Source: Streptomyces sp. 2131.1
GTDB lineage: Bacteria; Actinomycetota; Actinomycetes; Streptomycetales; Streptomycetaceae
Direction: 5' to 3'
Assembly: GCF_900105515.1 (NCBI RefSeq)
Contig: NZ_FNSY01000001.1
Location: 2,914,001-2,978,000 of the forward strand
Length of the DNA stretch: 64,000 bases
Shown: positions 53,033 through 62,486 of the stretch, piece after piece
Layout of the letters: each line of letters begins with the position of its first letter
How positions within the stretch are numbered: the first letter of the stretch is position 1
Program-made: the position numbers and the translations under genes
The notes under the pieces: model-generated
Seen by the model: only the letters and a program-made list of their open reading frames with translations
Told to the model about the DNA's origin: nothing
Databases searched by the model: none

Positions 53033-54376
53033 CTATCGTTCTTCTCGCGCTGCATCGCTCAGCACACCGCTCACATTGAGCACTTGGTGACACCCGGAAG
53101 CCTGCGTACCGGTGGCCGGAGTCCCAGGCTTGGAACAGGTCACGGAAACGGTGACCGCCGCCTTCTCCGGAATCTGAATGGGGGTGACCCAGTGATAGTC
53201 CTGGTTCCTGAACGTCTCCAGGGCAATCGTGGTGATCTTCCGCTTGCCGAAGGAGATGGTCAGCAGCCCCTCGTCGCCCTGGAAATTGGCCACGACGATG
53301 TCCGTGACACCGAAAGTCTTGCCTTCCGGGACCACATACGTGCCGGTCTTCCGGGCCCCCGCGCCCGTCTGGACGTCGATGGTCTCGGAGCTCTGCTCGG
53401 GGTTCGCCCCCGCGCCGCCGGTGCCGCCGGTCGAGCCGGAACCGCCCGAGCCGCCGCCGGAGCCGCTCGCGCCGGCCGACGCGTCCTGACCGCCCTGCCC
53501 CTCCGGCTGCCCCTGGCCGCCGTCCGCGGTGCCACCGGATGCCGAACCGCCCTGCCGGGGCTGCCGGTTCTCCTCCTGCGCCGCCTTGGCGCCCGCCTCC
53601 TTGGCGGTACTGCGGACGGCCGGGCGCACCAGCGCGAACCAGGCCAGCAGCAGCGCGAGGATCGCCGCCAGCAGGATCAGCAGCCACTTCGGGAACAGCG
53701 GGAGCTGGGCGAACTCGCCCTGGAGGGGTTCCGGCCGTCCGGCCCTGGCGTCCTCGACACCGGCACCCTCGGTCTCCGGCTCGGCGACGACCACCTCGAA
53801 CGGCCAGGCGGCGGGCGCGCCGAACCAGATCAGCTTCCGGGCGCGGACCTTCAGGCCCGCCTCCGCGGACTCGCCGGGCTCCAGCCGGCGGCGTTCCGGC
53901 GTGAAGGCGAGGCGCAGTTCCTCCCCCTGCTGCCGGCCACTGAGCACCACGTCCGTGGGAGCGTTCCCGCGGTTCTGCACCGCGGTCCTGAACCTGGCCC
54001 CCAGCCAGCCCCTGCGCCGGCCCGGCTCCAGCGTGGCCCGCAGCTCGCGGAACGGCTCGACGACCACCGTCATCTCGGGGACGGCCACCGACTCGGGGTG
54101 CTCGGCGGGCAGCACCCGTATCCCCAGGGGCATTTCACCTGCCCGGACCTCGTGCGACCGGGGCGGCGCGAAACGCACCGTGACGGTCTCGGAGGTGCCG
54201 GGGTAGAGGGAGACCCGCGCCGGCTCGACCGTGGTCCACGCCGCACAGTCGCCGACCACGTCGAGGGTGTACGCCTCGACGATGTCGCCGTCGTTGCGCA
54301 CGGTCAGCGTGGTCGTCGCTTCGGCGCCGGGCGACACCGTCACCGTGGGCATGTCGAGTTCGGCAGATGTGGTCAC
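53033..54376 (-). CDS. Membrane protein with Ig-like extracellular or cytoplasmic domains, eCIS-linked
   Basis: A 447-aa single-pass protein. Residues about 1-200 form two CARDB/Ig-like beta domains (VSPGAEATTTLTVRNDGD, ARFRTAVQNRGNAPTDV), with no signal peptide, so this part is probably cytoplasmic. One transmembrane helix follows at about 229-250 (WLLILLAAILALLLAWFALV), then a Gly/Ser/Gln low-complexity linker to about 340 and a C-terminal beta domain of about 105 residues with two Cys. Its place beside the sheath operon suggests a membrane platform, perhaps a counterpart of CisA-type anchors. Confidence 0.75.
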   Translation of the reverse strand: MTTSAELDMPTVTVSPGAEATTTLTVRNDGDIVEAYTLDVVGDCAAWTTVEPARVSLYPGTSETVTVRFAPPRSHEVRAGEMPLGIRVLPAEHPESVAVPEMTVVVEPFRELRATLEPGRRRGWLGARFRTAVQNRGNAPTDVVLSGRQQGEELRLAFTPERRRLEPGESAEAGLKVRARKLIWFGAPAAWPFEVVVAEPETEGAGVEDARAGRPEPLQGEFAQLPLFPKWLLILLAAILALLLAWFALVRPAVRSTAKEAGAKAAQEENRQPRQGGSASGGTADGGQGQPEGQGGQDASAGASGSGGGSGGSGSTGGTGGAGANPEQSSETIDVQTGAGARKTGTYVVPEGKTFGVTDIVVANFQGDEGLLTISFGKRKITTIALETFRNQDYHWVTPIQIPEKAAVTVSVTCSKPGTPATGTQASGCHQVLNVSGVLSDAAREER

Positions 54377-54600
54377 GCTGCGACGTTAGGCCGCGCCGCG
54401 TCCCCGGCAGCAGGGGCGCGAGGGCAATGTGCGGGCACCGCGAGTGCCCCGGGGGCACACCGGCGCCGGGTGCCCGCACCGCATACCGGCCCGACCCGGA
54501 CGACACGCCCCAAGGCCAGGTCGCCCTGCCCGCGCGCCCCGTACGCGTACGGCACCGGACGTAACGGAATTCGGCGGAAGCGGCCCAGAAGGACGAGCAC

Positions 54601-55311
54601 ATGACGATGACCACGACAGACATGACGACGACCGGTGCGGACGTCCGCACCCTCCCGCCGCCCGGGAGCGCCACGCCCGCCCGGGCGCTCGGACGGATCT
54701 CGGTGGCGGTGTACGCGGAGGACCTGATCCTGCGGACCGGGGTGGTCCAACAGCTGCGCCTGCGCCCCGAGATCGAGCTGATACCCGAGGAGGAGGCGGA
54801 CAGCGCGCAGGTCTCGCTGGTGGTGGTGGACATGGTGAACGAACCCGCCGTCCAGCTCCTGCACCGCCTCCAGCGCAACACCGCCACCCGCACCGGCCTG
54901 GTCGTCGGCTACTTCGAGGCGGGCGCCCTGCAGACCCTCATCGAGTACGGGGTCGCGGCCGTGCTGCGGCGCGGGGAGGCCGACCAGGACCGGCTGGTCC
55001 ACCTCGTCACGGCGGTCGCGAAGGGCGAGGGGGTCCTTCCCGGGGACCTCCTCGGCAAGCTCATCGACCACGTCAGCAGCCTGCACCGCTCGGTGCTGGA
55101 CCCGAGGGGGCTCTCGCTGTCCACGCTCACTACGCGTGAGGCGGAGATGATCCGGCTGGTCTCGGAGGGCTACGGCACCGCGGAGATCGCCCAGAAGACC
55201 TCGTACTCCGAACGCACCGTCAAGAACGTGCTGCACGAGGTCGCGACACGGCTGAACCTGCGCAACCGGGCACACGCGGTGGGTTACGCGATGCGGCACG
55301 GGCTCATCTGA
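54601..55311 (+). CDS. LuxR-family (NarL-type) regulator of the eCIS locus
   Basis: A 236-aa regulator. The N-terminal receiver-like domain (VAVYAEDLILRTGVVQQLRL) lacks the usual acidic phosphorylation pocket in a clear form. The C-terminal helix-turn-helix is typical: LTTREAEMIRLVSEGYGTAEIAQKTSYSERTVKNVLHEVATRL. It is divergent from the Ig-like gene (224-bp gap) and first in the plus-strand arm, so it is the likely local regulator of the injection system. Confidence 0.88.
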   Translation: MTMTTTDMTTTGADVRTLPPPGSATPARALGRISVAVYAEDLILRTGVVQQLRLRPEIELIPEEEADSAQVSLVVVDMVNEPAVQLLHRLQRNTATRTGLVVGYFEAGALQTLIEYGVAAVLRRGEADQDRLVHLVTAVAKGEGVLPGDLLGKLIDHVSSLHRSVLDPRGLSLSTLTTREAEMIRLVSEGYGTAEIAQKTSYSERTVKNVLHEVATRLNLRNRAHAVGYAMRHGLI

Positions 55312-55480
55312 CGGGCGCGGGCACCGAGGGGCGGTGCCGGGTGAGGGGGCCTGTGCCCGGCCGCCCCCTCGGCGCCCCGGCCGCAAAGGGCACCCGCTCT
55401 TCCCCGTCCCGGGTACTCCCGGCCCTGTTGCGCCGCCCCCAGGGGACCGATGCTCGTGGTGGAGAACCATCGACCAGACT

Positions 55481-58400
55481 GTGAGGTGGACCGTGGGCGG
55501 TCCGAGGGGTCCCCGTCTGCGCCGGCTCGGCGGTGCCGTTCTGCTGCTGACGCCGTTGCTGGTGGCGGGGTCCGTGTCCGGGCCACAGGCGCGGCCCGCG
55601 GCGGAGCCGGTGGCCGCGGCGGTGTCGGACACCGGACGCATCGCGTTCGCCGGGACGGGGCACCGCAGTCTGGGCCGGGTCACCTCGGAGACCACCACCG
55701 AGGACGTGTTCGGCGGCGGCGTGCCCGCCCACTACGACCAGGACGCCTTCGGGCGCGGCCAGGTGCTCGTCTTCACCAGCCTCCGCGACGAGATACGCCC
55801 GCAGGTGTACCTGCGCGGCGCCGACGGCACCGTACGCAAGCTGACCAGCGGCATGGACGCGGCGCACCCCGAACTCTCCGTCGACGGAGGGACGGTGGTC
55901 TTCGACTCCCCCGGGAACGGCGGCCGCCGTGACCTGTGGTCGGTGGGCCTCGACGGCTCCCCGGCACGGCAGTTGACGGACACGCCCGCCGAGGAGACCT
56001 CCCCGACGCTCTCGCCGGACGGCAAGCGCATCGCGTACGCGAGCGACGGCGGGCCCGAGCCGGGTACGCAGGTCTACGAACGGGCCCTGGACGGCGGCCC
56101 GGTGACGTGCCTGAGCGACAGCGCCGAGGGCGACGCGGACGAGCCGGAGTGGAACCCGCTGGGCGACTCGGACCACCGCACCCGCGTCTCGTACACGCTG
56201 CACGTCGAGCCGACGTCCGACACGGACACCGGGCACCGGCTGCGGGTCACCGACGGGCCCGGCACCGCCCGGCCCGTGCTCACCGGGCTCGGCAACGACT
56301 GGGGCAGCCGCTCGTCGGCCTGGCTGCCCGACGGCGAGGGCCTGCTCTTCCTCAGCCCCAACACGGACTGCGGCTGCTCCGTCTACGACCACGTCTACCG
56401 GATCGTGTCCCTCGACGACCCGGCCCCGCACATGGTGCTCACCGAGGACCGCGAGGTGGAGACCCCGGCGGTGCTCGGGCCCCCGGGCTCCTGGACCACC
56501 GTCGTCACCCGCCGGACCACGAAGGACGCCGCCCTCGTCACGCTCCAGGACATGCGGCGGGACGGCTCCGACCCGCGCGACCTGAGGCTCGACGTGCTGC
56601 GCGAGGACCCCAGGGCGAAGACCAACACCAGCGACGACCCCGCCGACGACCCGCTGTTCCACCCGGCCGACGGCTACGACCCGTGGACCGAGCGGCAGAC
56701 GTACACGCCCGACGGGCGCCGCATCGCCGTGACCCGGTTCGAGACGATCGACGGGCAGCGGGTGCAGCGGATCTGGCTCGCCGACACCGAGGGGACACGC
56801 CCGGAGGCGATGAAGCTGGACGGGCGCGGCCCCCGGGACCGTGACACCGACCCCTCCTTCTCGCCGGACGGCACCCGGCTGGCCTTCACCCGCTCCACGC
56901 CCGGCGAGAACGGCACCTGGACGAGCCAGGTGCTCGTCGCCGACGCGTCCTCCGGGCGGATCACCGGCAGGATCGTCCCGCCGGCGGGCGAGGTCGTGGG
57001 CGCCGACGCGCAGCCCGCCTGGTCCTCGGACGGCACCACGCTCGCGTTCACCCGCGCCGAGGTGATCCGGGGCCTCGGCGGCATCAAGCACGTGTGGACC
57101 GCCCCGGTGGCCGCGCTCACCCAGCAGAACGACCTCAGCGTCACCGGCTGCCCCGGCGAGTGCAAGGTCATCGACGACAGCCCCGCGTTCTCGCCCGACG
57201 GCAGGTCCATCGCCTTCAACCGCAAGGACCGGGCCGACCAGATCAACCAGCGCGCCAGTGTCGTCGTCACCTCGCCGAAGGGCGAGAACTGCCGGGTCGT
57301 CCTGCCCTCCGGCCGGCGCGACGACCCCACCGCGTGCGGCGCGCGGATCCCGGACGTCGAGGCGACCGGCCCGTACCAGCCGCGTGACGTGGCCTGGTCG
57401 CCGGACGCCTCCCGGCTGGTGCTCAGCCACCGCCGGGACCGCGCGCCCAGCTCGCCGGAGCAGCTCTCCCAGCTCGACCTGGCCACCGGCACCCTGACCC
57501 CGCTCACCTCGGAACTGCCGGGCCGCCAGAAGGAGCCCGCCTTCCAGCAGCAGGTGGACCTGACCGTCACCGCGCCGCCCACCGCCCCGACCGTGGAGAC
57601 CGGCTCCTCGGTCTCCGTCACCGTCACGGTGACGAACCACGGCCCGGCGCCCTCGCCCGGCACCACGCTCACCGCCGACCTCCCGCCGGGCGTCCGCCTG
57701 GAGGACATGACCACCCCCGAGGGCCCGTGCGCCGCCGGGTCGCCGGCATGCGACCTCGGCCTGCTGGCGCCCGGCGCCGAGGTGCCGGTCACCGTGCGGC
57801 TGACCGGTGTCACGGACGGGCCCTGGCAGCTCGGCTGGTCGGTCACCGGGGCCGTCGTCGACCCCAACCCCACGGACAACGCCACCGGCACGTCCGTACA
57901 GGTCCGCACCACGCCCGCACAGCCCACCCCGACACCCACACCCACCCCGACACCCGCACCGCCCCCGGCCCCGCAGCCGCCCGCGCCCGAGGCCGGTCCC
58001 GGCGTCGTCGTCCGCGCGCAGCCGAGCCCCGGCTATGTCGGCGGCCGGGTCGTGGTCACGTACACCGTCCGCAACGGGAAGAACGCCCTGGCCACCGGCC
58101 TGCGGCTGCGGCTCGGGCTGCCCGCCCGCATCCCCGTGGCCACGCTCCCGCCCGGCTGCACCGGCGGGGTGTGCGCGGTCTCCGACCTGGCGCCGGGCGC
58201 CTCATCGGTCCTGCGCGTCGTTCTCGCCCCCGACCGCGCGCTGCGGACCACGATCACCGGCACGCTGACGACCACCGGCACCGACGCGGACAGGGGCGAC
58301 AACGTCTCCCGCATCCCGCTGCGCATCCTCCAGCCCCGGATCATCTCGGTGCCGGAGATCGGCAAGCCCGGCTTCGTCACCTCGGTGCGCGGCAAGGACT

Positions 58401-58633
58401 TCCCGCCCGGCGCGCCGGTGAAGCTCACCTGGCACCCCGGGATCACGGCCGCCGCCGCGCCCACCCTGCCGGGCCGTGACGGCACGTTCACCGCCCAGCT
58501 GCTGATCATGGTGAAGGACCGGACCGGACCGCGCACCATCACCGCCTCCGGGCCCGGCTTCTCGCCGGTGAGGACCGACTTCCTGGTGGTGACGGGCAAC
58601 CTGGTGCCGCCGGACGAGATGGGACGCCGGTGA
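55481..58633 (+). CDS. Exported TolB-like beta-propeller protein with DUF11/CARDB domains
   Basis: A 1050-aa protein. The start region (RLRRLGGAVLLLTPLLVAGSVSG) is a signal peptide or anchor. Residues about 45-690 contain many PD40/TolB-type blades (LTDTPAEETSPTLSPDGKRI, DTDPSFSPDGTRLAFTR). DUF11-like beta domains follow at about 690-800, then a Pro-Thr repeat linker, a second CARDB-like domain and a C-terminal Ig-like domain. GTG 55481 is chosen for the signal sequence; GTG 55493 is possible. It overlaps the DUF4255 gene as GTGA, so it is expressed with eCIS assembly proteins. Confidence 0.82.
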   Translation: MRWTVGGPRGPRLRRLGGAVLLLTPLLVAGSVSGPQARPAAEPVAAAVSDTGRIAFAGTGHRSLGRVTSETTTEDVFGGGVPAHYDQDAFGRGQVLVFTSLRDEIRPQVYLRGADGTVRKLTSGMDAAHPELSVDGGTVVFDSPGNGGRRDLWSVGLDGSPARQLTDTPAEETSPTLSPDGKRIAYASDGGPEPGTQVYERALDGGPVTCLSDSAEGDADEPEWNPLGDSDHRTRVSYTLHVEPTSDTDTGHRLRVTDGPGTARPVLTGLGNDWGSRSSAWLPDGEGLLFLSPNTDCGCSVYDHVYRIVSLDDPAPHMVLTEDREVETPAVLGPPGSWTTVVTRRTTKDAALVTLQDMRRDGSDPRDLRLDVLREDPRAKTNTSDDPADDPLFHPADGYDPWTERQTYTPDGRRIAVTRFETIDGQRVQRIWLADTEGTRPEAMKLDGRGPRDRDTDPSFSPDGTRLAFTRSTPGENGTWTSQVLVADASSGRITGRIVPPAGEVVGADAQPAWSSDGTTLAFTRAEVIRGLGGIKHVWTAPVAALTQQNDLSVTGCPGECKVIDDSPAFSPDGRSIAFNRKDRADQINQRASVVVTSPKGENCRVVLPSGRRDDPTACGARIPDVEATGPYQPRDVAWSPDASRLVLSHRRDRAPSSPEQLSQLDLATGTLTPLTSELPGRQKEPAFQQQVDLTVTAPPTAPTVETGSSVSVTVTVTNHGPAPSPGTTLTADLPPGVRLEDMTTPEGPCAAGSPACDLGLLAPGAEVPVTVRLTGVTDGPWQLGWSVTGAVVDPNPTDNATGTSVQVRTTPAQPTPTPTPTPTPAPPPAPQPPAPEAGPGVVVRAQPSPGYVGGRVVVTYTVRNGKNALATGLRLRLGLPARIPVATLPPGCTGGVCAVSDLAPGASSVLRVVLAPDRALRTTITGTLTTTGTDADRGDNVSRIPLRILQPRIISVPEIGKPGFVTSVRGKDFPPGAPVKLTWHPGITAAAAPTLPGRDGTFTAQLLIMVKDRTGPRTITASGPGFSPVRTDFLVVTGNLVPPDEMGRR

Positions 58634-59340
58634 TCCACGAAGTCGACGAGGGCCTGCGGCTGTTGCTGGTCGACGCGGGCCTGGAGGACAGCGGCGTCGA
58701 GCTGGTCTTCGACGCCCCGACGAAGGACTGGTCGGCCCGCCGCAACGCGCCCACGGTGAGCGTCTTCCTGTACGGCATCCGCGAGGACGCGACGCGCCGC
58801 CGCAGCGGCACGGCCGAGGAGTACGACGCCGAGGGCGTGGTCACCGGCCGCCGGACGCCGCCGCGCTGGTTCGAGCTGACGTACCTGGTCACCGCGTGGA
58901 CCAACCGTCCGCAGGACGAACACCGCCTGCTCTCCGAGGTGTTGCGCTGCCTGATCCGCACGCGCGCGCTGCCCGCCCGCATGCTCACGGGCAGCCTCGC
59001 CGGCCTCGGCCTGACGGTAGAGATGGAGGCGGCCTCGGCGGGCACCGGCGACCGCCCGTCCACGGTGGACGTGTGGTCCGCGCTGGGCGGCGAGCTGAAG
59101 GCCGCGATCGACGTACGCGTCTGGGCCCCGCTCTCCGGCGAGGTGGAGCCGGCCGGGCCGCCGGTCACGGAGGGCCTTCTCGTACGGACCTCGCCCGCCG
59201 TGGACGGCGGGGCGACGGAGCCGGGGCGGCGGCTGCGGTACGAGGACGGCGCGACGGACCCGGCGGGCGAGGGCTTCGCGGCGGAACGGGAACGGCAGCT
59301 GCCGCCGGGGCGGCGCAGGCGCGGGGGCGGGGTGCGATGA
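58630..59340 (+). CDS. DUF4255 (tail-terminator/cap type) eCIS protein
   Basis: A 236-aa protein starting VIHEVDEGLRLLLVDAGLED, with SVFLYGIREDATRRR, PPRWFELTYLVTAWTNRPQDEHRLLSEVLRCL and LGGELKAAIDVRVWAPL. This is the DUF4255/Pvc16-like family that caps the tube and sheath in eCIS particles. The Arg/Gly-rich tail of about 30 residues is unusual. Coupled at both ends (GTGA, ATGA). Confidence 0.9.
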   Translation: MIHEVDEGLRLLLVDAGLEDSGVELVFDAPTKDWSARRNAPTVSVFLYGIREDATRRRSGTAEEYDAEGVVTGRRTPPRWFELTYLVTAWTNRPQDEHRLLSEVLRCLIRTRALPARMLTGSLAGLGLTVEMEAASAGTGDRPSTVDVWSALGGELKAAIDVRVWAPLSGEVEPAGPPVTEGLLVRTSPAVDGGATEPGRRLRYEDGATDPAGEGFAAERERQLPPGRRRRGGGVR

Positions 59341-59429
59341 CGGCCGTACGCGCGCACCGGAGCATGGCGGGCCGCCTCCGGAACGCCCCGACCGCCCCCG
59401 GGCGCCCGCGCGGGGGTGCGCCCCGGTGA
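59337..59429 (+). CDS. 30-aa basic micro-ORF between DUF4255 and the ATPase
   Basis: ATG 59337 overlaps the DUF4255 stop (ATGA) and its TGA at 59427-59429 overlaps the GTG of the ATPase (GTGA). The peptide begins MTAVRAHRSMAGRLRNAPTA and continues with Pro/Arg/Gly. It may be a real small protein or simply a relay that passes ribosomes between the two genes. No homologue is recognised. Confidence 0.45.
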   Translation: MTAVRAHRSMAGRLRNAPTAPGRPRGGAPR

Positions 59430-61504
59430 CCACCGCACAGCAGCTGCCGGACACCGCCCTCGCCGACCTGTGGGAGCGGCTCGGGCACATCGAGCACCGG
59501 GTACGGCTGGCCGTCGCGCTGCGGCGCGAGGACGACCCGGAGCCGGACGACCCGTTCCGGGGGCAGTACCTCACGCCCGCCGCCGCCGAACGGGTCCTGG
59601 ACTCGCGCGACGCGTTCCACCCGGTACCGGACCTCGGCCCCGACGCCCCGCCCGAGCGCGGCAGGCTCGCGGAGCTGGCCGCGCGGTTCGGGCTGGCCTC
59701 GCCCGACCTCGACCTCCTGCTCGTCGCCATGGCGCCGGACATCGACGCCCGGTTCGAGCGGCTGTACGGGTATCTCAACGACGACCTGACCCGGCGCCGC
59801 GCCACGATCGGCCTCGCGCTCGAACTGTGCGGCCTGCCCGGCGCGGGCCCCGGCCGGTTCCGGTTCTCGCCGTCCGCGCCGCTCGTCGCCTCCGGTCTGG
59901 TGGAGGTGCTGGAGCCCGAACGCCCCCTGCTCTCCCGGATCCTGCGCGTCCCGGACCGGATCACCGCGCATCTGCTCGGCGACGACGAGGTGGACGCGCG
60001 GGTGCACGGCCTGGTCCGGGTGGCCGGGCGGCGGGAGGAGCCGGACACCGGCCAGGTCACCCTGCGCATCGCGGCGGCGGCCGGCACCGGCAGCGGTCTC
60101 GTGCACCTGCTGGACCGGGGCGGCGACCCGGCCCGCCTCGCCACTGCCGCGCTCGCCTCGGCCGGGCTGCGCCCGCTCGTCGTGGAACCTGCGGCCCTGG
60201 CGGCGGCGCCCGAACCGGAGCGCGCCGTCCGCATCCTGGCGACCGAGGCCCGGCTGAGCGGCGGCGGTCTCGTCCTCGGCCCGCTGGAGACCCTGACCCC
60301 GGAGCAGCCCAAGGGCGCCGCCCTGCTCGGGGCGCTGTGCGCGGCGGTCGGCGGCGGCTCGCCCCTGATCCTGTACGGCAGGAAGCACTGGGACCCGCTG
60401 TGGGCCGCCGAGAGCCCGGTGACGGTCCGGGTGCGCCCGCCGGACCCGGCCGACGCGGTACGGCGGTGGCGCGGCGCGCTCGCCGATGCGGGGGCGTCCG
60501 ACGCGCCGGAGGCCGACGACCGCCTCGCGGAAGCCACCCGGGCCTACCGGCTGGACTCCGGGCAGATCCGTCGGGCCGCCTCCGTGGCCTCCCGGCTGGC
60601 CGCCCTGGAGGGCCGCCCGGTGGCGCCGGATGACCTGCGGACCGCCGTCCGCGCGCAGAACGGCGCCGGGCTCGCCCGGCTCGCCCGCCGCATCGAGCCC
60701 GCGGTCGGCTGGGACGACCTCGTGCTGCCCCCGGCGACCCGCCGCCAGCTCTCCGACCTGGCTCTGCGCGCCCGCCACCGGGACCAGGTGCTCGGCCGGT
60801 GGGGGATGCGGCCGGGCGGCGGCCGGGGGCGGGGCATCGTCGCGCTGTTCGCCGGGGAGTCCGGGACCGGCAAGACCATGTCGGCGGAGGTGGTCGCGGC
60901 GGACCTGGGCATGGAGCTGTACGTCGTCGACCTGTCGTCCGTGGTCGACAAGTACGTCGGCGAGACCGAGAAGAACCTGGAGCGGATCTTCGTGGAGGCG
61001 TCGGACGTGAACGCGGTGCTGCTGTTCGACGAGGCGGACGCCGTCTTCGGGAAGCGTTCCCAGGTCAAGGACGCGCAGGACCGGCACGCCAACGTGGAGT
61101 CGGCCTACCTGCTCCAGCGCGTCGAGTCCTTCGACGGCATCGCCGTGCTCACGACCAACCTGCGGGCCAACCTGGACGAGGCGTTCACCCGCCGGCTCGA
61201 CGTGGTCGCCGACTTCCCCGTACCGGACGCCGAACAGCGCCTGGCCCTCTGGGAACGCTGCCTGGGTACGGAGATCCCCCGCGCCCCGGGCCTGGACCTG
61301 GCTACGTGCGCGGAGCGCTTCGAGCTGACGGGCGGCTCGATCCGGGCCTGCGCGGTCACCGCCGCTTACCAGGCGGCGGAGACGGGCCGCCCGCTGGACA
61401 CGGAACAGCTGGTCGCGGCGGTCCTGGCGGAGTACCGGAAGCTCGGACGCCTTGTGCTGGAGAGCGAGTTCGGCCCCTGGATGGAGCGCACCCGGCGGCG
61501 CTGA
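59426..61504 (+). CDS. eCIS AAA+ ATPase
   Basis: A 692-aa assembly ATPase of the Pvc15/Afp15 type. The N-terminal about 350 residues form the helical and degenerate domain. The C-terminal AAA+ module has Walker A GESGTGKTMSAE near residue 478, Walker B AVLLFDEADAVFGKR near 530, sensor TTNLRANLDEAFTRRLD, and the lid SIRACAVTAAYQAAE. It is needed for particle assembly in related systems. GTG 59426; it ends 9 bp from a convergent gene. Confidence 0.93.
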   Translation: MTTAQQLPDTALADLWERLGHIEHRVRLAVALRREDDPEPDDPFRGQYLTPAAAERVLDSRDAFHPVPDLGPDAPPERGRLAELAARFGLASPDLDLLLVAMAPDIDARFERLYGYLNDDLTRRRATIGLALELCGLPGAGPGRFRFSPSAPLVASGLVEVLEPERPLLSRILRVPDRITAHLLGDDEVDARVHGLVRVAGRREEPDTGQVTLRIAAAAGTGSGLVHLLDRGGDPARLATAALASAGLRPLVVEPAALAAAPEPERAVRILATEARLSGGGLVLGPLETLTPEQPKGAALLGALCAAVGGGSPLILYGRKHWDPLWAAESPVTVRVRPPDPADAVRRWRGALADAGASDAPEADDRLAEATRAYRLDSGQIRRAASVASRLAALEGRPVAPDDLRTAVRAQNGAGLARLARRIEPAVGWDDLVLPPATRRQLSDLALRARHRDQVLGRWGMRPGGGRGRGIVALFAGESGTGKTMSAEVVAADLGMELYVVDLSSVVDKYVGETEKNLERIFVEASDVNAVLLFDEADAVFGKRSQVKDAQDRHANVESAYLLQRVESFDGIAVLTTNLRANLDEAFTRRLDVVADFPVPDAEQRLALWERCLGTEIPRAPGLDLATCAERFELTGGSIRACAVTAAYQAAETGRPLDTEQLVAAVLAEYRKLGRLVLESEFGPWMERTRRR

Positions 61505-61513
61505 CAGGAACGG

Positions 61514-62296
61514 CTAGAGGGGTCGTACGGTGAGGATCTGCTCGGCGCGGCCCACGGGCCCGTCGACGTCGTGCAGGACCGTGCTGGTGAGGCCCTGCCC
61601 GGTGGGACCGAAGACCACCGTCGTGTCGAGCCCGGTCCAGCGGCCCTCGGGCTGCCGGTGCAGATGGATCGTCAGGTCCACGTTGGGGAACATCCACTCG
61701 GTCGGCTGCTCGCGTACGGCGATGCCGTTGGCGGTGTCGACGAGCGCCACGTACGAGGCCAGCGGCCCGGCGGTCTCGCCCGCGACCAGGTCGAGCGGCG
61801 TGGAGATCCAGGCGGTCGTGCGGCCCGGCAGCGGCGGGGCGAGCGGACGGACGTCCAGGGACGCGATGTAGCCGCCGGGCCAGAGGTCGGCCATCGGCCA
61901 GGGCGCGAGCGCCTCCGGCGGGGTCAGCCGGTCGTCCTCGCCGTCCGCGACCTCGGTGGTGTCCACGGGGGCGAGCGACCAGGCCCTGGCCCGTACGGCG
62001 GGACGGCCCGCGATGAGCGCCACGGCCTCCACCAGCTCGATGGTGCGGCCGGGGCGGACCGTCTGGACGCGGATCTCGCACTCGTCCAGGGCGAGGCGGC
62101 CGAGGATGTCGAAGCTCACCCGTGACAGCAGCAGCCGCTCACCGGGCCGGTCCGCGAGATGGCCCTCGATGGCGTGCACGAGGAGGCCGCCGAGCGGGCT
62201 GAAGTGCACCTCGTCCGTGCTCCACGCACCGCTCGCGTGCGCGGTCGGCTTGTAGTGGTGTGCGTCGATGCGCTCGTAGTAGCTGCCGGTACTCAA
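61514..62296 (-). CDS. Thioesterase-family (acyl-CoA, TesB-like double hot-dog) protein
   Basis: A 260-aa protein with a TTG start at 62296 behind GAGGGAAG. It reads as two hot-dog folds: an N-terminal one with WSTDEVHFSPLGGLLVHAIEG and RVSFDILGRLALDECEIRVQ, and a C-terminal one with PTEWMFPNVDLTIHLHRQPEGRW and LTSTVLHDVDGPVGRAEQIL. It probably hydrolyses acyl-CoA thioesters. No link to the injection system is apparent. Confidence 0.82.
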   Translation of the reverse strand: MSTGSYYERIDAHHYKPTAHASGAWSTDEVHFSPLGGLLVHAIEGHLADRPGERLLLSRVSFDILGRLALDECEIRVQTVRPGRTIELVEAVALIAGRPAVRARAWSLAPVDTTEVADGEDDRLTPPEALAPWPMADLWPGGYIASLDVRPLAPPLPGRTTAWISTPLDLVAGETAGPLASYVALVDTANGIAVREQPTEWMFPNVDLTIHLHRQPEGRWTGLDTTVVFGPTGQGLTSTVLHDVDGPVGRAEQILTVRPL

Positions 62297-62382
62297 CGGA
62301 TGCTTCCCTCACGGCCGTACGGTTCGGGCACCCCCAGCGTGCCACCGGGGCCGGGGCGTCCGGCGACCGGGGGCCCGCACGT

Positions 62383-62486
62383 CAGCGCCGCCGCTCCTCC
62401 GCCGCGTCCAGCGCCGGGCCGAGCGCGGCGAGCGCGTCCCGGAGCAGCGAGGGCAGCGAGCCCGCCGGGACGACCAGCCGAGCCTC
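62383..62486 (-). pseudogene. C-terminal fragment of an unidentified gene
   Basis: The minus strand encodes a frame ending LVVPAGSLPSLLRDALAALG plus a short Asp/Ala/Glu/Arg tail and a TGA at 62383. It looks like a natural C-terminus with Streptomyces codon use. No start or upstream domain is present in the region beyond about 62486, where the opposite-strand fragment begins. Confidence 0.35.
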
